NCBI RefSeq assembly: GCF_000143415.4
Contig: NW_003314276.1
Coordinates: forward strand, 1,972,107 to 2,036,106
Direction of reading: 5' to 3'
Length of the DNA stretch: 64,000 nt
DNA from: Selaginella moellendorffii
Taxonomy: Eukaryota > Streptophyta > Lycopodiopsida > Selaginellales > Selaginellaceae
Part shown: positions 54,841 to 64,000 of the stretch, one piece after another
Layout of the letters: the number at the start of each line of letters is the position of its first letter
How positions within the stretch are numbered: position 1 is the stretch's first letter
Translations under genes and position numbers: made by a program
Notes under the pieces: model-generated
Told to the model about the DNA's origin: nothing
Databases searched by the model: none
The model's input: only the letters and a program-made list of their open reading frames with translations

Positions 54841-57662
54841 ATGGCCTCCGCAAGTGCGACGCATGTTCCCTCCGTGGATCTTAAGAACCGTGCTACATGG
54901 AATCAGGCAAAGGTGTTTCTAAACAACCCCGAGGGGGAGGTGGTAGCTGAGGGCTTAGCCACAGTTGTCGATCCAAGAGATGCGGTTGCTAATCAAGAAT
55001 TGGGCTGGGATGATATTGGAGTTGCGATTTTAGAGGTTGTTGACACAGAAGAAAACAGTCTGACTATTGGAAGCATTGTGCGGTGGAAATTGAGGCACTT
55101 AGTGTTTGAGAATGTGAAGGATTCACAATCAAACACCACTACAACTGATGACAGAACATCTCTTCATGGGAAAAGAAAGTACACCTTCCTAAAGTGCAGC
55201 CAAAGGGATCTGAGCAACGAACCGAAAAGGCAGAAAATGGCGATGAAGGTTCGAATGGTCTCGACAGTTGCTTGTTGCAAGAGGAGGTGCTGTCAACATG
55301 CTGATTGGGATGCTATTGAATAGGAGAGAGCAAGATACAAGATATTGTCCTGGAAGGCAGCTCGCAATTTTGTGTATGAGGCATTACGGTCATCTGTTGA
55401 TGCTTCAGAACATCAGGTGGGGGGCATGGTCTTCCAGAGGGGTTTGGTCTGCATGAAGGCATGGAGAATCATTTATGGAGTCCCTCGAACCACATTCTAC
55501 AGAATCAAAACTGAGTTCGAGGAACAAAGGGTTCAACAGGCAGTCCATGGGAACGACGGTACTCACAAAACCAGGGGTCATGTTGTATATGGAGAGGCAA
55601 TCTTCAAGAAGTTTGTCGAGACATGTAGCGAGCAGCATCCACATAAAACCCGCCTCTTGGAAGATGGAACTCAAGACACCCAACGAGTTCTCCCTTCCAT
55701 GTATACCAAGGGGGCCATATTGGAAGATGTGAATCGGGAACTCCAGAGTAATGGCTACAGGAAGCTGAGCCAATCTAGATTTAGTAGATTGTGGAGCAAC
55801 AGGTTCAAGGATGTGAGTATAGGAAAGTACTCCAGCTTTTCAAAGTGTGACGAGTGCACTGCTATCAAAATGGCTTTGTCGAAGAATTCTTGCAGCGCTC
55901 AAGTGCGAGAGACATTGGTTAGAAGGCAGCTCGACCACAACATCGAGTAGAGAAGTTGCAGGACTGCTTATTATCATAACAGGATTTTCTCCATGGAGAG
56001 ACCTGACTCTTACCTCTGCATCATCCACGACAAAATGGACCAGAAAAAGACATGCTTACCTCAACTCAATCCTGCCCCCAAGGCAATCTCTTCATCCATG
56101 CAGCTGCCTGTGTCTCTGTTTGGCATAATCGCTCATGGGCATGGTGTCCAGAACTATGGGAACTTCTTTGTACCTCTATGGGGTGGCGGGGGTGCAAACA
56201 TGATGATTGCGTCCCCAACAAAACACTTAAGGTCTCTGCAAAGTGCGTAGACTGAGCTGAACGGCCAACCCTTGCATAAGGCCCTTGTCGATCGAACCCC
56301 ATACAGGGTTCAGCTGGAGGAGGAGCAAAGGCTTGCAGTATCGCGTGGGGCCCCATGCCATCCCAGTGATGTTGGCCGTCAGATTGTAGGGTTATCACGT
56401 GAGGCCTCATGCCATTCTGACGAGGCTGGTCGCCCGGTGAATGCACAGCCTCATCCAAACGAAGCAGAATCTCAAGGAAGTTCTTGCGGCTGATGTGGCC
56501 TTCCACCCAATCTTCTGCTCCAAACAGACAATGCTGGCAATGAGAACAAAAACATGTACGTCTTCGCATACTTGGCGATGCTTGTTGCCAAAGGCATATT
56601 TGAAACGGTTACACTTGGCTTTCTCATGGTTGGGCACACTCATGAAGACATCGATGCCATGTTCAGTCACCTGGCAGAGTCCCTCTGGCGATCCAATGTC
56701 CTCACCCTCCCACAGCTCTACGATGAATTCCAAAATTGCATCAAAGGCACTGTTGAAGCTGCACTTCTGACAGAGGTTCCAGACTTTAAGGGGTTTATAA
56801 GAGGCTACATCAGGGACAGATCCGAAATGCTGATTGGCCACTCCAAGCCTCTTCAGTTTCATTTCAGCATGCGTGACGGTGCTCCAGTGATGAGGTACAA
56901 GATGAGAGAATGGGACACAGTGTGGCTGCCAGTGGACAGCATTGAACTCTTCAAGAGAGATCCCATAACTGGGGACCTATGATTCCTCAGGGTTCCCCAC
57001 GGCCAATGCACCCGGATGGACTCAAAGACCAGGAAAGTATAGTGGCCGGGATTAGACAGCATATTGCCTTCTGGAAGAGGGGGTTGGTGTTTAGTGGAGA
57101 ATCCTATTTTCAGAGGTGCAAGCCTTTGCTCGAATACTGGGAGAAGATTATATCTGCTATCCAAAATGGGCCGGTTGTATATGAAGAATTGGAAGAGTCC
57201 TTTTGGCCAGAACCTAGAGCACCAGATAGTAGCGGAACAATGTCCTCTAGAAATGCAGTGACAGATAATGATGTTGAGGATCACTATTGTGGGCTGAGGA
57301 ACAAGAAGCCGGATTCAGCATTCAATCCAGTACAGGTCTGCAAAGGAATGGTCGTGCTTGTCAGACCCAGTAATAAAAAACAAATGATATGGGTGGGGCG
57401 CTGCATCACTAATGCAGAGGAGGACGCGGAAACTAACTCCTTCAATGTAACTGTGGAGTGGTTCAAGCCAAATTCCAGATATACGAAGGATTGCCTAGAA
57501 AAGAGATGGGTGCTGAATCCAAGGGATCCCAGCATGAGCATATCAGTGGATAATGTTGTGCATGGTTGGATGCGGAAGCAGAGTGCCACCATCACCTTGC
57601 CAGACCATGCAAGAGATGCAGCAAGAGCATTCATAACCCGGGTTCAAGGTGAGATTCATTAA
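54841..57662 (+). pseudogene. DUF7869-like transposase-type gene, left arm, decayed
   Basis: Counterpart of the gene at 58424-62463. The reading continues with breaks: TAG at 55321, 55948 and 56248, TGA at 56491, and a 1-bp loss near 56975. It lacks 81 N-terminal codons that the right arm has. Recognisable blocks are a Cys-rich patch (VACCKRRCCQHADWD), FSRLWSNRFKDVSIGKYSSFSKC and LCIIHDKMDQKKTCLPQLNP. Then come LLLQTDNAGNENKN, FLMVGHTHEDIDAMFSHLAE and a tail with GMVVLVRPSNKKQMIWVGRC. D...D-N-x-x-x-E-N-K-N...H-E-D-I-D resembles multi-copy DUF7869-type proteins and suggests an RNase H-like transposase fold. That assignment is from memory and inferred. Palindromes at 56340-56361 and 56394-56415 lie inside the reading. 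Confidence 0.65.
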
Positions 57663-57715
57663 TATTCCTTTACTAAGTTTCTAATGTATTTTATTTCAAC
57701 ATAAATATTACAATT

Positions 57716-57879
57716 AGATATGTTTAGCCCCTGGACAAAAAACATGGGCATGGTGTCTCTTGCATGCTCTATTTCGTTAAAGTGGGATTTATTCAGTAAA
57801 ATGGGACTAGGTACAAATTTTCAAGTATTTGAAAATGACGTGAAATTATATGGTTTTTGTCCAGGGGCTAGACATATCT
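57716..57879. mobile_element. Small inverted-terminal-repeat element (MITE-like)
   Basis: About 164 bp with terminal inverted repeats: TAGCCCCTGGACAAAAA at 57725-57741 and its complement ending at 57870, extended outward by AGATATGTYTAG. No coding capacity. It lies in the loop of the large inverted repeat, just outside the left arm. Confidence 0.75.
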
Positions 57880-58423
57880 GGGGCATGGTGACTAGCGCGG
57901 TGACTTTGTGTCCAGACTAAGTCCATCTGGTTGTATAATAAATCTCATTGTCAAGATGAACAAGCCGAATCTGAAGCTAAAGAAGAGCAATGGCATGCGC
58001 GCACACACTATTTGTTTGTTCATTGAGCGTGTGGTGAGCTTTCCAAGATGAACGTCATTCCTATTAGCCAGACATATAACTTAATGGTGAGAACATTTAG
58101 ATATTATTCAATGTTATCTTTTTCTAACGAATCTAATTGTGAAGGTGTAGCAAGAGGCATTGCTAGTCTGGAGAAGTCATTTAACTCATTTGACCCTTAG
58201 TGTATTTTCATGAAACTAAATAACATTCATATTATTAAGGAATTTCTCTAGTACCTTTTTTTTACGACATAGAGGCTTGCATTTCTTTCAAAGGTGATTT
58301 AGTAAAAGGCCTGAGGGCACATGCCATTCTATTTCTCAGACCGGTATTAAGATATACTAGTGCAAAGGGAAAAAGGTATTTGGTGATTAAGTAAATGGCA
58401 TGAGGGCACACGCCATTATAAGC
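57880..58423. other. Loop spacer with palindromes and an exon-like unit
   Basis: No full gene. TCAAGATGAACAAGCCGAAT (57952-57971), followed by CTGAAGCTAAAGAAGAGC, resembles the exon-like units at about 59225 and 59345 (opposite strand). It is followed at once by a palindrome member at 57990-58011. Further members lie at 58306-58327 (diverged) and 58395-58416. Confidence 0.55.
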
Positions 58424-58783
58424 CTAAGCGCTAGTGGACACCTCCTTTTTGGTACTCTCAGCGGTACTATCATCCTTCTCCGGGTCAATTGTTTTGCTTT
58501 GGATTGTTGTCTCTGACGTTACTGGGGTGTTCTCGATAGTTGTTAATGTTGCCATTTGTTCAGAAAAATGATCACCTGGAGTATAGTACAGAGAGTTTGG
58601 AAGACTTATATATTCTACATCTTCACCTATCTCCTTCTCCGTCTCCTTTTCTACCTCACTTATAGATTTTGTGCTTGCCATGAGAACGCTCTTCACCCTA
58701 AAATATGGAGTTCGTTGTGTTATAAAAGGAAACCAACACACACGCTGCAAGGGAATGATGGTACATAAAGCACGTAAACCCAC

Positions 58784-59352
58784 AATATGGGTTTATGTGC
58801 CATTAATATGGGCCACACGCCATATTATTAGATTTATGCACGTGTGATTGGTAAATGCATATGTCACATCATCTTTGTTTTACCTCACACATTATGTCAG
58901 GCCTAATGAACCATATCACATGTGCGCACATGCTATATATATGGAGAAGTATTATGCAAGGATAGAAAAATTCAATGCATGATTGTGGAGAGCAATGGCA
59001 TGAAGCCACATGCTAAATAACATTTTAGAGAAAGAATTAAAATAAAAACATGCAAACAGTACTAAGTGGACCAAGACTTAGAAGTGCACAATTGAATGAG
59101 GTATTTCTAATAAATACTTCACTCACCTCATATAGGAATGGCTACCACTCTCAAATGGCGTATCGCCTCATGCCATCACCTCGCAATTTGTTATAACAAT
59201 CCGATGAATTCATATTCGGCTTGTTCACCTTGAACTTTAAGTAAGATTTGCTAGAACAACTAAGAATTTATACTTGTTATTTGTATCATCTCACCTAGGA
59301 ATGGCGTAAGGCCACATGCCATCACGCCTCCTCTGATTTAGATTCGGATTGT
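58784..59352. repeat. Palindrome-rich tandem exon-like units
   Basis: Palindrome members at 58802-58823 (diverged), 58915-58936, 58995-59016, 59155-59176 and 59301-59322. On the minus strand CAAGGTGAACAAKCCGAAT occurs at about 59340-59358 and 59218-59236, each followed within 15-45 bp by a palindrome. A roughly 120-bp unit therefore repeats: small Gln/Glu-rich exon-like piece plus palindrome. Confidence 0.6.
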
Positions 59353-60642
59353 TCACCTTGAAATAAAATACATTAGAAACTTAGTAAAGGAATATTCATG
59401 AATCTCACCTTGAACCCGGGTTATGAATGCTCTTGCTGCATCTCTTGCATGGTCTGGCAAGGTGATAGTGGCACTCTGCTTCCGCATCCAACCATGCACA
59501 ACATTATCCACCGATATGCTCATGTTGGGATCCCTTGGATTCAGCACCCATCTCTTTTCTAGGCAATCCTTCGTATATCCGGAACTTGGCTTGAACCACT
59601 CCACAGTTACATTGAAGGAGTTAGTTTCCGCGTCCTCCTCTGCATTAGTGATGCAGCGCCCCACCCATATCATTTGTTTTTTATTACTGGGTCTGACAAG
59701 CACGACCATTCCTTTGCAGACCTGTACTGGATTGAATGCTGAATCCGGCTTCTTGTTCCTCAACCCACAATAGTGATCCTCAACATCGTTATCTGTCACT
59801 GCATTTCCAGAGGACATTGTTCCGCTACTATCTGGTGCTCTGGGTTCTGGCCAAAAGGACTCTTCCAATTCTTCATATACAACTGGCCCATTTTGGATAG
59901 CAGATATAATCTTCTCCCAGTATTCGAGCAAAGGCTTGCACCTCTGAAAATAGGATTCTCCACCAAACACCAACCCCCTCTTCCAGAAGGCAATATGCTG
60001 TCTAATCTCGGCCACTATACTTTCCTGGTCTTTGAGTCCATCCGGGTGCATCGGCCGTGGGGAACCCTGAGGAATTATAGGTTCCCCAGTTATGGGATCT
60101 CTCTTGAAGAGTTCAATGCCGTCCACTGGCAGCCACACTGTGTCCCATTCTCTCATCTTGTACCTCATCACTAGAGCACCGTCACACATGCTGAAATGAA
60201 ACTGAAGAGGCTTGGAGTGGCTAATCAGCGTTTTGGATCCGTCCCTGATGTAGCCTCTTACAAACCCCTTAAAGTCTGGAACCTCTGTCAGAAGTGCAGC
60301 TTCAACAGTGCCTTTGATGCAATTTTGGAATTCATCGTAGAGTTGTGGGAGGGTGAGGACATTGGATCGCCGGAGGGACTCTGCCAGGTGACTGAACATG
60401 GCATCGACATCTTCATGAGTGTGCCCAACCATGAGAAAGCCAAGTGTAACCGTTTCAAATATGTCTTTGGCAACAAACATCGCCAAGTACGCAAAGACGT
60501 ACATGTTTTTGTTCTCACTGCCAGCATTGTCTGTTTGGAGTAGAAGATGGGGTGGAAGGCCACATCGGCCGCAAGAACTTCCTTGAGATTCTGCTTCGTT
60601 TGGATGAGGCTGTGCATTCACCGGGCGACTAGCCTCGTCGGA

Positions 60643-60721
60643 ATGGCATGAGGCCTCACGTGATAACCCTACAATCTGACGGCCAACATATTCACTGGGA
60701 TGGCATGGGGCCCCACGCGAT
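60643..60721. repeat. Two palindromes inside the right-arm gene
   Basis: 60643-60664 and 60700-60721, mirror of 56394-56415 and 56340-56361. They code in frame for Arg/Gly-Ala-Pro-Cys-His and Arg-Glu-Ala-Ser-Cys-His, with GT and AG dinucleotides around them, so an unspliced or spliced state cannot be told from sequence. Confidence 0.7.
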
Positions 60722-62463
60722 ACTGCAAGCCTTTGCTCCTCCTCCAGCTGAACCCTGTATGGGGTTCGATCGACAAGGGCCTTATGCAAGGGTTGGCCGT
60801 TCAGCTCAGTCTGTGCACTTTGCAGAGACCTTAAGTGTTTTGCTAGGGACGCAATCATCATGTTTGCACCCCCGCCACCCCATAGAGGTACAAAGAAGTT
60901 CCCATAGTTCTGGGCACCATGCCCATGAGCGATTATGCCAAACAGAGACACATGCAGCTGCATGGATGAAGAGATTGCCTTGGGGGCAGGATTGAGTCGA
61001 GGTAAGCACGTCTTTTTCTGGTCCATTTTGTCGTGGATGATGCAGAGGTAAGAGTCAGGTCTCTCCATGGAGAAAATCCTGTTATGATAATATGCAGTCC
61101 TGCAGCTTCTCTGCTCGATGTTGTGGTCGAGCCGCCTTCTAACCAACATCTCTCACACTTGAGCGCTGCAAGAATTCTTCGACAAAGCCATTTTGATAGC
61201 ACTGCACTCGTCACACTTTGAAAAGCTGGAGTACTTTCCTATACTCACATCCCTGAACCTGTTGCTCCACAATCTACTAAATCTAGATTGGCTCAGCTTC
61301 CTGTAGCCATTACTCTGGAGTTCCCGATTCACATCTTCCAATATGGCCCCCTTGGTATACATGGAAGGGAGAACTCGTTGGGTGTCTCGTGTTCCATCTT
61401 CCAAGAGGCGGGTTTTATGTGGTTGTTGCTCGCTACATGTCTCGACAAACCTCTTGAAGATTGCCTCTCTATATACAACATGACCCCTGGTTTTGTGCAT
61501 ACCGTCATTCCTATGGACTGCCTATTGAACCCTTTGTTCCTCGAACTCAGTTTTGATTCTGTAGAATGTGGTTCGAGGGACTCCATAAATGATTCTCCAT
61601 GCCTTCATGCAGACCAAACCCCTCTGGAAGACCATGCCCCCCACCTGATGTTCTGAAGCATCAACAGATGACCATAATGCCTCATACACAAAATTGCGAG
61701 CTGCCTTCCAGGATAATGTCTTGTATCTTGCTCTCTCCTCTTCAATAGCATCCCAATCAGCATGTTGACAGCACCTCCTCTTGCAACAAGCAACTGTCGA
61801 GACCATTCGAACCTCCATCGCCATTTTCTGCCTTTTCGGTTCGTTGCTCAGATCCCTTTGGCTGCGCTTTAGGAAGGTGTACTTTCTTTTCCCATGAAGA
61901 GATGTTCTGTCATCAGTTGTAGTGGTGTTTAATTGTGAATCCTTCACATTCTCAAACACTAAGTGCCTCAATTTCCACCGCACAATGCTTCCAATAGTCA
62001 GACTGTTTTCTTCTGTGTCAACAACCTCTAAAATCGCAACTCCAATATCATCCCAGCCCAATTCTTGATTAGCAACCGCATCTCTTGGATCGACAACTGT
62101 GGCTAAGCCCTCAGCTACCACCTCCCCCTCGGGGTTGTTTAGAAACACCTTCGCCTGAATCCATGTAGCACGGTTCTTAAGATCCACGGAGGGAACATGC
62201 GTCGCACTTGCGCTGTCCCCAACATCTGCTTTCTTTTGAAGATTTTTCAAGGCAACAACAACATTTACCCCGACGACCATCTCTCCTCGTTCAATAGCGA
62301 CCACATTCCCATCGAAGACAGTCTCTACTGATACAGCAGCATTGCCTTCCCCAAGCCTTTGACAGTGTATAACAAAGTTCCGATCCATAGACACAAGGGT
62401 CCCTTTTGCAACTCTCTTCCCACCATTCAAAATGTAAATCATTTCCCCAACCCTGAAGGCCAT

Positions 62464-63420
62464 TCTAAAAGTGCAGAAAAGAAGTTAAGACCATACAAAA
62501 AATGATTGGAGAATGGCCTAAATCATAACATACCAAACAACCTCAAGGCCACATGCCATTATTCAAACATGCTATTGACACCCACGTGAAATTTCGCATT
62601 CACAAAATTGGCATGAGGCCTCATGCCATCTTGATATACACACAGCTGCAAGCAAGTAAAAACATACATGACAATACGCTAGCCATGAAATTGCAAGGGC
62701 CCAAGATGGCATGTGGCCTCATGCCATTTCTAAATGTGGTCCTAAGCCATTCCATGGTGAACATACCAGGAAGCACAAGTGCCGAATATCAAGAGGAAGC
62801 GGTAGCCACACCAAAGACAGTGCCGCTCACAACACCGCAAGTACTCGTAGTGCCGCTCGCAACACTGCAACTGCTCGTAGCGCCGCTCGCACAAACTGCC
62901 ACTCGCATAAATTGCCGCTCGCAATGGTGCTCGCAATGCCGCAACCGCTCGTAGACGCATAAACCACAGCCCACAACGCCGCTTACACAAGCAGCGCTCA
63001 CTGCGCTCAGCGGAACCAAAAACACGGCGCACAAAAATGATAGACCTAGGAATGAGTTCGAGAATTCAAAAATAACACACGCTTGAACGTCACATCAAAT
63101 CCTCTGACAAACCAGATTTTATGATTCCTCTGACAAATTTCAAACTGAGTAGCTTCTAGACTTTGCTGTCGGAGGTTGAACTTTGTCACATCATGTCCTT
63201 GCCTCGATTCAGCTGTGCCATGTCAGTGATTCGAACTTTGCCATGCCATGTCAGCAATCCGCGCCAAGATTATTCGCCGTGTAAAGGAATAATTATGCTG
63301 TGTGTGTACGTCCATTTATGGCAATATAAGGCCACACGCCATTCAAAGAATAATGCTAGTCGAGCATTTTTTGGTGCATTTTTGGGTTCAAAATTGCATG
63401 AGCCCACACGCTATAAAGTT
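62464..63420. other. 5' flank of the right-arm gene, palindromes and tandem repeat
   Basis: Palindrome members at 62541-62559 (half), 62608-62629, 62706-62727, 63318-63342 and 63393-63414; GC-rich tandem units at 62810-62960. No gene is supported. Confidence 0.65.
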
Positions 63421-63749
63421 TACCTGTACCAAAAATAAAAACAGCTTTATTTATTTGGGAATTTAAGTGGTTGAGGCATTTTTAAACTTACAAACACATG
63501 CCTTACTTACATTCCTTTGGTTGCTTAAAATTCAAAAATATTATAAACTTTTTTTTTTGCATTTTCAATGTTTTCAATTATGGTTTTTGATTTTCGCAGG
63601 ACCAGCCTAGTAATTTATTTGCATCCCGTCATGTTTATAGCTAGCTTTCATTTGTCCCCTTCGCTAGCCTGAGATACATTTGCTCGGCATCTGCCTCTTA
63701 CAGCATTTGCCCAGAAAGGGCATCTTTCTTCACGCAGCATTTGCCACAT

Positions 63750-63775
63750 GTTTAGGGTTTAGGGTTTAGGGTTTA
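63750..63775 (+). repeat. Telomere-like repeat, right arm
   Basis: Three TTTAGGG units with partial flanks, mirror of 53211-53236. Confidence 0.9.
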
Positions 63776-64000
63776 GCAATTCAGTAGCTTGATAAACATG
63801 CAAATACAGAACTTGATGCAAAATCCTTTGATATGTCACAATGCCCCTAGGACCATAAACACATTTCAATAGAGAGGGTCCATTCATTTCATAACTCCTT
63901 ACATAGATCTTGGTGAAACCAGAGTTAGTGAAGTTAGTTTCTTGTGATCCCGCATCTGATTGTGATGTTCCTTTGCAGTGTCGATGGAAAGGTCAATGCA

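Larger units (their letters stand above)
52987..57699 (+). repeat. Inverted repeat, left arm
   Basis: Reverse complement of 59358-64000, which continues beyond the window, so the true arm is longer than 4.6 kb. The arms differ by substitutions, a 243-bp deletion in the left arm at about 54846 and small indels. The loop is 57700-59357. Confidence 0.92.
58424..62463 (-). pseudogene. DUF7869-like transposase-type gene, right arm, nearly complete
   Basis: The ATG at 62463 (MAFRVGEMIYILNGGKRVAK) opens 313 codons to TAG at 61522. The frame then continues to TGA at 61150, then about 598 codons from 61149 to 59353. The N-terminal 80 residues (a small beta-rich module with GNVVAIERGEMVVGVNVVV) are kept here. 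Later blocks match the left arm: IIHDKMDQKK, LLLQTDNAGSENKN, GHTHEDVDAMFSHLAE, then WDTVWLPVDGIELF, KGMVVLVRPSNKKQM and VQGEIH. The reading probably goes on through small exons near 59345 and 59225. A Ser/Thr/Glu-rich last exon (about 58690-58424, MASTKSISEVEKETEKEIGE to KKEVSTSA) would follow. Only two stops separate it from an intact gene, which makes it a relatively young copy. A DDE/RNase H-like recombinase role is inferred. Confidence 0.65.
59358..64000 (-). repeat. Inverted repeat, right arm (runs off the window)
   Basis: Mirror of 52987-57699. The window ends inside the arm at the position equal to 52987. Confidence 0.92.

Noticed and set aside
35527-59322. CRISPR array
   Set aside because: The palindrome copies have irregular spacing (tens of bp to kilobases), no unique spacers of equal length, and the genome is eukaryotic.
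60196-60543. Plus-strand frame through the right-arm gene with plausible protein text
   Set aside because: Complement of the transposase-like coding sequence; the same shadow appears at 56407-56862 in the left arm.

Overview
The window looks like nuclear DNA of a vascular non-seed plant, most probably a lycophyte of the Selaginella type. The intact genes are compact, with canonical GT-AG introns of only about 50-80 bp. They include plant-only families (type I MADS-box, Dof-like, RWP-RK, NIT4-type nitrilase), and the spacers are AT-rich and full of retroelements. The species is an inference from these traits.

Layout. (1) 1.2-10.2 kb is the gene-bearing part: a five-exon nitrilase (-), a type I MADS-box gene (+), a tandem Dof-like zinc-finger gene (-), a C2H2 zinc-finger gene (-) and an RWP-RK gene (-). 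(2) 4.8-28.5 kb carries three rearranged copies of a low-copy segmental duplication holding a His-rich single-pass membrane protein gene and pentatricopeptide-repeat relics. A second, broken RWP-RK copy lies at 23.7-24.2 kb. (3) A complete Ty3/gypsy chromovirus (16025-23568; 1.15 kb LTRs, target duplication CTTAT) sits between duplicated pieces. Its pol frame has two intron-like gaps, one stop and one altered catalytic Asp. (4) 28.9-32.8 kb and 43.5-51.1 kb are gag-pol-less large retrotransposon derivatives that share tRNA-primer site, polypurine tract, pre-tract hairpin and LTR core with the chromovirus, so they are probably its non-autonomous partners. (5) A long minus-strand multi-exon gene (about 52.2 to 33.5 kb) has a ParB-like segment, a methyltransferase-like segment, an acidic linker and an FCP1/NIF-like phosphatase domain. 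It is interrupted by the 7.6 kb derivative inside an exon and by a 5.7 kb non-coding element inside an intron. (6) 53-64 kb is an inverted repeat with arms of at least 4.6 kb around a 1.66 kb loop. Each arm has a decayed copy of an approximately 1,000-codon multi-copy gene with RNase H-like transposase features (DUF7869-like).

The most unusual signal is a 22-bp palindrome family, half-site ATGGCRTGWGG followed by its reverse complement. I count about 30 full or partial copies, all between 32.8 and 63.4 kb and absent from the LTR elements. Several copies form the body of 47-54 bp introns of the minus-strand gene, lying between donor and acceptor. Others lie upstream of, inside and downstream of the transposase-like genes. 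This pattern resembles introner-like elements, or the recognition sites of a multi-gene mobile system.
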